Part shown: positions 5,899 through 11,339 of the stretch, piece after piece | Numbering within the stretch: position 1 is the first letter of the stretch | Layout: each line of letters starts with the position of its first letter | NCBI GenBank assembly: GCA_036495025.1 | Contig: DASXNO010000170.1 | Span: 1-11,339 of the forward strand | DNA length: 11,339 bases | DNA from: JAOPZY01 sp036495025 | Lineage (GTDB): Bacteria; Actinomycetota; CADDZG01; JAHWKV01; JAOPZY01 | Reading direction: 5' to 3' | Program-made: the position numbers and the translations under genes | The notes under the pieces: generated by a model | The model's database searches: none | Told to the model about the DNA's origin: nothing | Seen by the model: only the letters and a program-made list of their open reading frames with translations

Positions 5899-7460
5899 GT
5901 CTCGAAGACCTCCTCGAAGTGGCGGATCATGGTCATGCCGGGCCGGTAGACGAGCCGTTCGGGGCGGATCGGCAGGCCGAGCACGCCCCGCAGGTACTCG
6001 CCGACCAGGTCGGCCCCGGCGGCGATGGAAAGGGGGAGTCCCCCGGAGAACCGGGGATTGACCTCGATGAAGGTGATGGTCCCGGCCTCGTCGATGAACC
6101 CCTGGACGTTGGCCGGTCCGGTCAGGCCGAGCGCCCCCAGCACGTCGGCGGTGTGGTGGACGAGGGCCTCGTCGGTGAACGTCCGGCCCTTGGTCGAGAT
6201 GCCGGCCTTGGTCTCGAGGCGCCAGCGGGGGACCGCGCCCATCAGCCTGCCGGTGCGGTCGACGAGGGCGTCGACGGTGAACTCCCGCCCGCCGACGCGG
6301 GTCTGGACGATGGGCTGGTCGACGCGCTGCAGCGCCCAGGCGAGGTCCCGGCTGTCCTCGGCGGTATAGACGTCGCGCGAGCCGCGGCCGAAGCGGGGCT
6401 TGACGATCCAGGGGCCCGGCACGCGGTCGACCCGGCCGAGCGCGGTGGGGGGGACCCGCACGCCGGCTTCGTGCATCACCTGGACGAAACGCCATTTGTC
6501 CAGGGAAGCCTCGAGGGCGGCGTCGGACGGGAACCACGTGGCCAACCCCACCTCCCGGAGCCGGGACTCCGCCCGCCGGAGCGTTGCCATTTCCTCGGCG
6601 ACGGTGCACACGAGGGCGATGGCCCCGGTCCGCTTCGCCAGGTCGACGAGCTCGTCCACGAACTGGGGGTCGCCGGCCACGGGGATCACCGCCCCCTCGT
6701 CGGCGAGCCGCAGGCCCACCGCCAGGTCGTCGGCGTCGGCGCCGACGACCGTGACCCCGTGCCGGCCGAGGGCGCGGATCACCGCCACGCCGGCGGGCCC
6801 CCCGGCTCCGGTGACGAGGACGGTCTCCCCGCGTAGGCCCCCGTCGGCGCGCTCGGGGACGGGCAGCGACCGGCTGGCCCAGGGGCTCGGCCGCCGAGGC
6901 GGCGGCACCGGCGGCGGCGATACCTGAGGCGGCAACGTCGGCGGCCCCGCATCGGCGTCCAGGCCGGCGTTGCTGCGCAGGGGCCGCGCCTCCCCCACCA
7001 CGAGGCGGAGGATGGGCGCGACCGGTCCCGGCTCCTCGACCTCCTTCGGCTCGATGACCTCGGCCTCCCCCGCCGGCCCGGCCTCGGCCTCGGTGTTGGC
7101 CGGTGCAACCTCGGTCCGGTGCCGGTGGGCCCAGAGCCGCAGCTGGACGACCGCCGGGGAGTCCATGGGCTCCCATTGCTGGTGGGCGACGGTGGTGGCG
7201 AGGGTCTGGATCACCCCCGGGTCGGTCTCCCGGGCGGCGCAGCGAAGCAGGAGCTCGGCGTAGGCCGACACGCCCTGTGTCCCCGCCGCCGCAATGGCGG
7301 AGCTGCGGACGGCGGGATCCGGGGCGTTCAGGGCGATCTCGAGGCTCCGCCGCACCCATCGCTTCTCCTCGGACCGCCGAAGGCGCCGCCAGACCAGGCC
7401 GTACACCGCGAGGGAGGCTCCCGCGAGCATGAGGAGGGTCGAGAGATCGGGGTGGATCAT
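5895..7460 (-). CDS. Membrane-anchored ATP-grasp protein with HEAT-like N-terminal region
   Basis: The product has 521 residues in distinct parts. Residues 5-24 form one transmembrane segment, followed by WRRLRR, so the rest is probably cytoplasmic. Residues about 35-115 are helical with a HEAT-repeat look (ALNAPDPAVRSSAIAAAG). Residues 118-208 are a low-complexity Glu- then Pro-rich linker. Residues 212-300 form a Rossmann-like pre-ATP-grasp part (VLVTGAGGPAGVAVIRALG). Residues 320-490 are an ATP-grasp domain of the carbamoyl-phosphate-synthase type, with KPRFGRGSRDV near 354-364 and the metal ligands in EVNPR (Glu466, Asn468). ATP-grasp enzymes join a carboxylate to an amine or thiol through an acyl phosphate; the substrate here is unknown. 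Its start overlaps the exosortase stop and its stop overlaps the epimerase start, each by 4 nt. It may add an amino-acid or peptide group to a glycan or lipid intermediate, which is inference. Confidence 0.8.
   Translation of the reverse strand: MIHPDLSTLLMLAGASLAVYGLVWRRLRRSEEKRWVRRSLEIALNAPDPAVRSSAIAAAGTQGVSAYAELLLRCAARETDPGVIQTLATTVAHQQWEPMDSPAVVQLRLWAHRHRTEVAPANTEAEAGPAGEAEVIEPKEVEEPGPVAPILRLVVGEARPLRSNAGLDADAGPPTLPPQVSPPPVPPPRRPSPWASRSLPVPERADGGLRGETVLVTGAGGPAGVAVIRALGRHGVTVVGADADDLAVGLRLADEGAVIPVAGDPQFVDELVDLAKRTGAIALVCTVAEEMATLRRAESRLREVGLATWFPSDAALEASLDKWRFVQVMHEAGVRVPPTALGRVDRVPGPWIVKPRFGRGSRDVYTAEDSRDLAWALQRVDQPIVQTRVGGREFTVDALVDRTGRLMGAVPRWRLETKAGISTKGRTFTDEALVHHTADVLGALGLTGPANVQGFIDEAGTITFIEVNPRFSGGLPLSIAAGADLVGEYLRGVLGLPIRPERLVYRPGMTMIRHFEEVFET
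5909..5914 (-). promoter_or_regulatory. Strong ribosome binding site for the epimerase gene
   Basis: AGGAGG on the minus strand lies 10 nt before the epimerase ATG, inside the coding end of the ATP-grasp gene (its EEV codons). It is the best Shine-Dalgarno sequence in the operon and suggests that this gene is translated at a higher rate or independently of its upstream neighbour. Confidence 0.7.
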
Positions 7461-7990
7461 GCCGGTATCCCTGCCGCCCCCGCCGCCCGCCGCGGCAGGA
7501 CGAGGAAGAGCATGAAGATGTAGCCGAAGAGCGTGTAGCCGAAGGTGAACACCGCTCCCACCCAGTCGTGGAACAGCACGAGGGCGCCGAGCCCGCCGAC
7601 CGATCCCACCCAGAGGACGGCCGCCATGCGGGCGACGTTGCCGGCGCACACGATCGCGACCGCGGCGCCGAGCGCGGCGGCCTGGCGGGCGACGGACCGC
7701 CCCCGGGTACTGGCGACGAGCGCGGCCAGGCAGACGAGGGCCAGCACCGAGGCCAGCACCGAGCAGGCCGGCGTGATGACGGCGGCGAAGGGGAAGCCGT
7801 GCGGTGGGAGGACGACGATCTCCGGGCCCAGGGTGAGCGGCGAGCGGCCGCCGGCCACGAGGTGGAGAGCCCAGGCGGTCGCCCGCGCCTCGAGCCGGCG
7901 CGTCGGCGCCTGCAGGAGCGCGAACCCGACGGTCGCCACCACGAGCACCAGCACCACCCGGATCGCCGCCCGGCGGGCGCGGCGGGTCAT
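7457..7990 (-). CDS. Exosortase/archaeosortase family membrane transpeptidase
   Basis: Exosortases are membrane cysteine proteases/transpeptidases that act on proteins bearing a short C-terminal motif, a membrane helix and a basic tail. This 177-residue protein is short for the family but has the expected features: several hydrophobic segments (about 11-26, 66-94, 104-118, 121-140, 145-166) and the three invariant residues. These are Cys76 in ITPACSVLA, Arg121 in GNVARM, and His141 in FHDWVG. The Cys lies at the start of a membrane segment after a loop, as in known members. GGGAG 7 nt before the ATG supports the start. It overlaps the genes on both sides by 4 nt. The likely substrate is encoded first in the same operon (10133-10930). 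The exact exosortase subfamily cannot be assigned by eye. Confidence 0.85.
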   Translation of the reverse strand: MTRRARRAAIRVVLVLVVATVGFALLQAPTRRLEARATAWALHLVAGGRSPLTLGPEIVVLPPHGFPFAAVITPACSVLASVLALVCLAALVASTRGRSVARQAAALGAAVAIVCAGNVARMAAVLWVGSVGGLGALVLFHDWVGAVFTFGYTLFGYIFMLFLVLPRRAAGAAGIPA

Positions 7991-9459
7991 GCGCCGGCTC
8001 CCGTGACGCGGGCACCCGGGGCCGTGCCGTCCCCCGTCCGGGCGGTCTTGGCCCAGGCGTAGCGCCGGCCGGCCACGCCGGAGACCCAGGCGGCGCAGCA
8101 CAGCGAGATCGAGACGAAGAACAGTGGGAGGAACCAGGCGAGCGCAAAGGCCTCACGGCGGTCGGCCCGGCTGACGAGCAGGCCCGCCCCCAGCTCGAGC
8201 AGCGGGCCCAGGAACAGCAGCGTCCAGAGCAGGAAGAGCCTCAAGGGATCCGGTGGGACCGCCACGCCGGCGAGCCAGAGCCCGAGCACGAGCAGCCCGA
8301 GGCCGGCGAGCACGGGAAGGTGGAAGGCCAGGAGGAACATCGTCGTCTCGACCTTCTGCGGCAGGGAGAGGTGGCGGGTCTGCCAGACCGCTCGGCGGTA
8401 GTCCCGCCATGCCTGCTGGTGGCCGCGTGCCCAGCGGTGCCGCTGTCGCCAGTAGCGGCTGACGGTGGAGACCGCCTCCTCGGCATCGACCGCCGTGACG
8501 TCGTAGCGCACGCGCCACCCGGCGAGGTGCACCCGGAGTGTGAGATCCGTGTCCTCGGTGACGCTGGCGGGGTTCCATCCGCCGAGCTCCCGGAGGGTGG
8601 AGGCACGCACGGCGCAGTTGGCCCCGCCGTATGCGGGCAGGCCGAACAGTGCCTGCCGGCCGTACTCGTTCACGAGGTAGCCGGCCAGGTAGTCGATGGC
8701 GATGAGGCGGGCCAGGGGGGAGACGTGCGGGTTGGCGATCTCGCAGCGGCCCTGGGCCGCCGCCACCGCCGGGTTGGCGAAGTGCCGCACCAGCCGCCGC
8801 ACCACGTCGGCCCTGGGGTGGTGGTCGGCGTCGAAGACCACGATGATCTCGCCGGTGGCGAGGGCGAGGGCCGCGTTGAGGGCGCCGGATTTCCCGCCGC
8901 CGGCGCCCGGGGGACGGTGCAGGCAGGCCAACCGGGGGTCGGCCGTGGCTGCGGTGTCGAGGAGGGCCCCGGTGCGGTCGGTTGAGCCGTCGTCGACGAC
9001 GACGAGCTGGAGCCGATCCGCCGGGTAGTCCAGGCGGAGCAGGCTCTCCACCAGCACGCTCACGACGGCCTCCTCGTTCTTGCAGGCAACGAGCACCGTG
9101 ACCGGCGGCTCGTAGCCGGTGTCGATCAGGGGCGCCTCCAGGTCGGCCGGCGCCGAGTCGAGCGCCGCGACCGCGAAGGCCAGATGCCGGGCGAAGAAGA
9201 CGAAGAATCCGATCTGCAGCGTCATGCCCACGGCATTGACGAGGGAAGAGAACCCGAGGAGCGCCGTGCCGGCCAACGCCCCCGCGAGGAGGAAGGCGAA
9301 GGTCCACGGCGCGCCCCTTGTTTGGTCCGGCGCCTTGAGGGGCGCCTCGGGGGCCGGATCCGGCGCCTTGAGGCCCGCAGGGCCGTCGTCCCGTTGGGAC
9401 GACGGCCCCCGGCCTGCCGGTGACCCGTTCAGGGGGCAAGCTCCCGTGCGCGGTGCCAC
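7987..9459 (-). CDS. Membrane-bound GT2 family glycosyltransferase (processive-synthase-like)
   Basis: The product has 490 residues from GTG 9459. After a Pro/Ala-rich head (1-50) come two transmembrane segments (about 53-75 and 80-100), a cytoplasmic GT-A domain, and C-terminal membrane helices (about 373-398, 406-430 and 438-462). The GT2 motifs are complete: VDDGSTD at 155-161, Lys190 with SGALN, the metal-binding DAD at 210-212, catalytic TED at 301-303, and the Q-x-x-R-W motif at 339-343. The last is typical of processive enzymes that make cellulose, hyaluronan or poly-GlcNAc. The enzyme probably uses a UDP-sugar and extrudes or transfers a beta-linked glycan. The start is uncertain: GTG 9459 has no good ribosome binding site, while GTG 9231 or ATG 9225 would lose the first membrane helix. 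It follows the deacetylase by 17 nt and overlaps the exosortase start by 4 nt. Confidence 0.85.
   Translation of the reverse strand: MAPRTGACPLNGSPAGRGPSSQRDDGPAGLKAPDPAPEAPLKAPDQTRGAPWTFAFLLAGALAGTALLGFSSLVNAVGMTLQIGFFVFFARHLAFAVAALDSAPADLEAPLIDTGYEPPVTVLVACKNEEAVVSVLVESLLRLDYPADRLQLVVVDDGSTDRTGALLDTAATADPRLACLHRPPGAGGGKSGALNAALALATGEIIVVFDADHHPRADVVRRLVRHFANPAVAAAQGRCEIANPHVSPLARLIAIDYLAGYLVNEYGRQALFGLPAYGGANCAVRASTLRELGGWNPASVTEDTDLTLRVHLAGWRVRYDVTAVDAEEAVSTVSRYWRQRHRWARGHQQAWRDYRRAVWQTRHLSLPQKVETTMFLLAFHLPVLAGLGLLVLGLWLAGVAVPPDPLRLFLLWTLLFLGPLLELGAGLLVSRADRREAFALAWFLPLFFVSISLCCAAWVSGVAGRRYAWAKTARTGDGTAPGARVTGAGA
9326..9408. repeat. Cluster of direct and inverted repeats in the 5' part of the glycosyltransferase gene
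   Basis: Two identical 15-bp copies of tccggcgccttgagg lie at 9326-9340 and 9359-9373. A perfect 12-bp palindrome GCCGGATCCGGC is at 9353-9364. A perfect hairpin follows: 13-bp arms at 9380-9392 and 9396-9408 with a 3-nt loop. The segment encodes only the low-complexity head of the protein (GRGPSSQRDDGPAGLKAPDP). No T-run follows the hairpin on either strand, so it is not a standard terminator; it could act in RNA stability or translation. Confidence 0.75.
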
Positions 9460-9476
9460 CGGGGGAGTGCCTGCAC

Positions 9477-10136
9477 CTAGCTCACTCCCTCGAACAGGAT
9501 CTCCCTCGTCGGGGCCACGATGGCCCCGGCGGAGAGGTCCCACACGAAGCGCTCGATCTCGAACGCCTCGGCGTAGTGCACTCGGCCCTGGAACCCGCGG
9601 TAGCGGGCCTGGGCTGCTACGGCCTCGAGGTCGACCAGGCGGTTCTTCAGCACCTGGGAGTTGTGGGCCCGGATGAGCTCCAGCTTCGGCTCGATGAAGC
9701 CCTCGACGTCGAGGAACATGTGAGGCACAAACCCTCGCGAGGTCGGCGCCTCGTACGTCAGCACCCGCGTGACCCGCCGGGCAGCAGCCATGCTGGCTGC
9801 CGCAACGACCCGGTGGTCCTGGTGGGTGTCGTTCGCTGAGTGCGTGTAGAGGATGTCGGCGCCGGTCGACGCGATGACGCTCTCGACGGCCCGCACCGAT
9901 AAGCTCCCGTCCGGAACCATCCCGTCGCCGAAGCCTCCCCAGAACAGCTCGGCACCGAGGCGCCGGGCAGCCTCTTGCTGCTCGCTGACCCTGGACTGGG
10001 CCGCCTGCGGCCCCTGCTCCCCCGAGGTCATGACCAGCATGGCCACCTTGTCCCCGCGGGCGACGTGGGCGAGCAGGGCCGCGCCGCAGCCAAGCTCGAT
10101 GTCGTCCGGATGGGCGCCGATGGCCAGGACTTTCAC
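9477..10136 (-). CDS. PIG-L/LmbE family deacetylase
   Basis: This 219-residue protein has the size and motifs of the zinc-dependent PIG-L family, which removes acetyl groups from N-acetylglucosamine on lipids, small molecules or glycans. The zinc site is clear: His9 and Asp12 in GAHPDD, with His108 in NDTHQDH. There is no signal peptide, so it acts in the cytoplasm, on a nucleotide-sugar, lipid-linked or small-molecule substrate. The GTG start overlaps the stop of the surface protein gene (GTGA) and has no visible ribosome binding site, which points to coupled translation. The glycosyltransferase follows after 17 nt. The mycothiol enzyme MshB and BshB belong to the same superfamily, but nothing else from those pathways is nearby. 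A role in HexNAc glycan modification fits the context better. Confidence 0.87.
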   Translation of the reverse strand: MKVLAIGAHPDDIELGCGAALLAHVARGDKVAMLVMTSGEQGPQAAQSRVSEQQEAARRLGAELFWGGFGDGMVPDGSLSVRAVESVIASTGADILYTHSANDTHQDHRVVAAASMAAARRVTRVLTYEAPTSRGFVPHMFLDVEGFIEPKLELIRAHNSQVLKNRLVDLEAVAAQARYRGFQGRVHYAEAFEIERFVWDLSAGAIVAPTREILFEGVS

Positions 10137-10930
10137 AGCGCGCTCTGTGCTGCCGCCGCCGCCGCCAGGCGCCGCCGGTAGCCCCGGAACTGCACGAAGG
10201 CAAAGCCGATGCCGGCGAGGCCGGTCAGCCCGAGGATGCCGATCGTCCCGGTGGGGACGACGGCGCCCGGGGTGGCGTCGCAGTGGGACTGGGCGATGAT
10301 GATGTCACCCGTGGCCACCCCGAGGTTGAGCTTCACGTGCACGGCGTTGACGGTGATGGAGTTCGTGCCACCGGACGACGAGACGGTCTGTTCGTTCAGG
10401 ATGACCGTGGCGAGGCCCGCGACGGTGAGCGTCGTGTTCGGACCCGGGTTGGCGGCGATCGTGGCCCCCGACAGCTTGGCGTTGACGAGCGACGCGGATC
10501 CCGTGGTGCCGGACGAGTCGGCGGTGCACTTGCTGGAGATGAGGTCGGCGGTCAGGACGCCGTTGAGGACGTTGACCGTGGCGGCCGAGGCCGAGCCGGT
10601 CGAGCTCGGGGCCGCTGTGGTCGAGCCCTGGGTGGCGGCGTTGAGGACGCCGGCGGACAGCACGCTGCAGCCGGTGCCGGCGCAGATGCTGACCACGGAC
10701 TGGCTGAGGTTGCCGCCGGTCGGCGGCAGGGTGACGGTCGGCGTGGGGCCGGCGGTGACGTTGATGCCCGCCACGTTGGCGTTGACGCTCACTGCATAGG
10801 CGGAGCCGCTGACGGTCCCGTCTGCCCAGGCCGGCGTTGCCGCCGCCAGGGCGAGGCCCATCACCACGAGGAGGCTGAGGCTCCTGGAGGCGTGCCGGGC
10901 CCCGAACGGGCGAAGTCGGTTGATTCGCAT
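10133..10930 (-). CDS. Secreted choice-of-anchor-P-like surface protein with exosortase-type C-terminal signal
   Basis: The product has 265 residues. A signal peptide (basic MRINRLRPFGARHASR, hydrophobic 18-31) would be cut after TPAWA near 36. The mature part is rich in Thr, Ser, Val, Ala and Asn, with four Cys (83, 88, 135, 217). It has beta-type stretches ending in LNEQ, VNAVHVKLNL and GDIIIAQSHC, which recall the actinobacterial choice-of-anchor P family. The C-terminus has a three-part sorting signal: VPTG at 225-228, a Gly/Leu hydrophobic helix (about 229-247), and the basic RGYRRR at 249-254. It then has an extra 11-residue Ala-rich tail. This is the best candidate substrate for the exosortase three genes downstream. 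ATG 10930 follows AGGGAG with 10 nt spacing. It is the first gene of the operon and overlaps the deacetylase start by 4 nt. Confidence 0.78.
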   Translation of the reverse strand: MRINRLRPFGARHASRSLSLLVVMGLALAAATPAWADGTVSGSAYAVSVNANVAGINVTAGPTPTVTLPPTGGNLSQSVVSICAGTGCSVLSAGVLNAATQGSTTAAPSSTGSASAATVNVLNGVLTADLISSKCTADSSGTTGSASLVNAKLSGATIAANPGPNTTLTVAGLATVILNEQTVSSSGGTNSITVNAVHVKLNLGVATGDIIIAQSHCDATPGAVVPTGTIGILGLTGLAGIGFAFVQFRGYRRRLAAAAAAQSAL

Positions 10931-10940
10931 GTCTCGTTTT

Positions 10941-10946
10941 CTCCCT
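10941..10946 (-). promoter_or_regulatory. Ribosome binding site of the operon's first gene
   Basis: AGGGAG on the minus strand lies 10 nt before ATG 10930, within a purine-rich run (ggagagggagaaaa). It fixes the start of the surface protein gene. Confidence 0.7.
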
Positions 10947-10964
10947 CTCCATATTCAGGTGGGT

Positions 10965-10981
10965 CGCGGCTCGGAGCCGCG
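10965..10981 (-). other. Small leader hairpin before the surface protein gene
   Basis: A 7-bp GC-only-but-one stem (cgcggct/agccgcg) with a 3-nt loop lies about 20 nt upstream of the ribosome binding site. In the predicted minus-strand leader it could shape access to the start region or protect the mRNA. No T-run follows, so it is not a terminator. Confidence 0.45.
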
Positions 10982-11056
10982 GTCTTCCGTGAGGACACCG
11001 CCGCCGGGTGCGACCCGTCGAGCACCTTGATTTGCGTCCTGGATGTCGTTAGAGTC

Positions 11057-11065
11057 TGGTAAAGT
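11057..11065 (+). promoter_or_regulatory. Candidate extended -10 promoter element facing away from the operon
   Basis: TGGTAAAGT fits an extended -10 element (TGn followed by TAAAGT). No good -35 box is found at 17 bp, which extended -10 promoters can lack. A transcript starting near 11072 would run about 87 nt to the intrinsic terminator at 11125-11159. Evidence is by pattern only. Confidence 0.35.
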
Positions 11066-11124
11066 ACGGTGACCAAAACGTCGCGTTTCCTCGCGAAGGT
11101 GAGCGGCGGATCGGTCAGGTAACC

Positions 11125-11159
11125 GGGGACCTCTCGCAGGGGAGGTCCCCTGATTTTTT
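11125..11159 (+). terminator. Intrinsic (Rho-independent) terminator, plus strand
   Basis: A 9-bp perfect GC-rich stem (ggggacctc at 11125-11133, gaggtcccc at 11142-11150) with an 8-nt loop is followed by TGATTTTTT. On the minus strand there is no T-run after the hairpin, so it works only for plus-strand transcripts. No plus-strand gene ends before it within the window: everything from 4060 to 11124 is coded on the other strand. Confidence 0.85.
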
Positions 11160-11262
11160 CGGCGGTCTGCGCGTGGCGACACAGCAGACAAGAAGGTCGG
11201 TCGATGGAAATGTCCCCCCAGGATCAGCGTGCCCCATGCACTGTTGCTGTCCGTTTTAAAGC

Positions 11263-11291
11263 ACCTTAAATCCGACCTCAGTAAGGGTCAA
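11263..11291 (-). promoter_or_regulatory. Candidate promoter of the exosortase operon
   Basis: On the minus strand TTGACC (11291-11286) and TAAGGT (11268-11263) are 17 bp apart and match the -35 and actinobacterial TAnnnT -10 patterns well. The -10 lies in an imperfect palindrome TTTAAAGCACCTTAAA (11255-11270), and a GACC-8 nt-GGTC inverted repeat (11274-11289) overlaps the -35; either could be an operator. The leader to ATG 10930 would be about 325 nt. A weaker alternative is TTGGTC/TCTAAC at 11076-11048. Confidence 0.5.
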
Positions 11292-11339
11292 ATTAAGATT
11301 TCCTTACGACGACAAGCAACCACCTGAATCCATCGAAAT

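Larger units (their letters stand above)
10931..11339. other. Gene-free regulatory region upstream of the exosortase operon
   Basis: I see no convincing coding sequence in these 409 bases. Open frames here have low-complexity, unfamiliar products and no good ribosome binding sites. The part from about 11250 to the right edge is clearly AT-richer than the rest of the window. The region holds a candidate operon promoter on the minus strand, and a promoter-like -10 box with an intrinsic terminator on the plus strand. A 10-bp inverted repeat (attcaggtgg at 10953-10962, ccacctgaat at 11320-11329) spans almost the whole region, but may be chance. Confidence 0.6.

Noticed and set aside
4867..6836. 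Plus-strand open frames of 300-360 codons opposite the epimerase and ATP-grasp genes
   Set aside because: They mirror the codon structure of the real minus-strand genes, are rich in Gly/Arg/Asp without motifs, and lack ribosome binding sites.
9380..9408. Perfect hairpin as an intrinsic terminator after the deacetylase gene
   Set aside because: No T-run follows on either strand, and the glycosyltransferase frame with its first membrane helix reads on from it.
9477..10136. Assignment of the PIG-L protein to mycothiol biosynthesis (MshB)
   Set aside because: The superfamily is shared, but no other mycothiol gene is nearby, the protein is shorter than usual MshB, and the operon context is surface glycan and exosortase.
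10960..11080. Cyclic-di-GMP (GEMM) riboswitch in the operon leader, suggested by gacgcaaa on the minus strand
   Set aside because: Only that short piece matches; the GGGCAAACC-type 5' part and the matching 3' receptor and closing stem are not found.
11080..11130. c-di-AMP (ydaO) riboswitch, suggested by gtcaggtaaccgggg before the terminator
   Set aside because: The resemblance is to a few bases only, and the segment is too short to hold the remaining conserved parts of that RNA.
10955..11191. 78-codon minus-strand open frame upstream of the surface protein
   Set aside because: Its product is charged low-complexity sequence without motifs, it has no good ribosome binding site, and it covers the terminator hairpin.

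Overview
This 11.3 kb window comes from a high-GC genome whose codon use, GTG starts and protein families point to an Actinomycetota bacterium. The exosortase and the probable exosortase-anchored surface protein make an Acidimicrobiia-like lineage plausible, but no marker gene is present to prove that. The layout is two gene groups facing each other, meeting tail to tail near position 4050.

Left half, + strand (1-4059): the 3' part of a zinc N-acetylmuramoyl-L-alanine amidase; a Mug-type G/T(U) mismatch DNA glycosylase bounded at both ends by unrelated 15-bp triplicate repeats; a secreted protein whose C-terminal half resembles the neocarzinostatin apoprotein fold, with its own promoter; a small S4 RNA-binding protein like Hsp15; and a compact DUF302-DUF202-DUF202 operon with 4-nt overlaps. 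These look like ordinary housekeeping and envelope genes.

Right half, - strand (10930 down to 4043): seven genes that read as one operon. Order of transcription: secreted choice-of-anchor-P-like protein with a C-terminal PTG/transmembrane/RRR sorting signal; PIG-L/LmbE deacetylase; membrane GT2 glycosyltransferase; exosortase (Cys76/Arg121/His141); a membrane-tethered ATP-grasp protein with an N-terminal helical (HEAT-like) part; WecB-type UDP-GlcNAc 2-epimerase; HAD phosphatase. Five of the six junctions are 4-nt overlaps (ATGA or GTGA); only PIG-L to GT2 has a short gap. This is the most interesting part of the window. It suggests a dedicated system in which a surface protein is exported and processed by its own exosortase while the same transcript makes a HexNAc-type glycan that may be polymerised, deacetylated or attached to that protein. 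The link between glycan and protein is inference.

Upstream of the operon (10931-11339) is a gene-free, partly AT-rich regulatory region. It holds a good candidate operon promoter, a long predicted leader, and, on the opposite strand, an intrinsic terminator preceded by an extended -10 box. That pair may define an orphan small RNA or attenuated leader.
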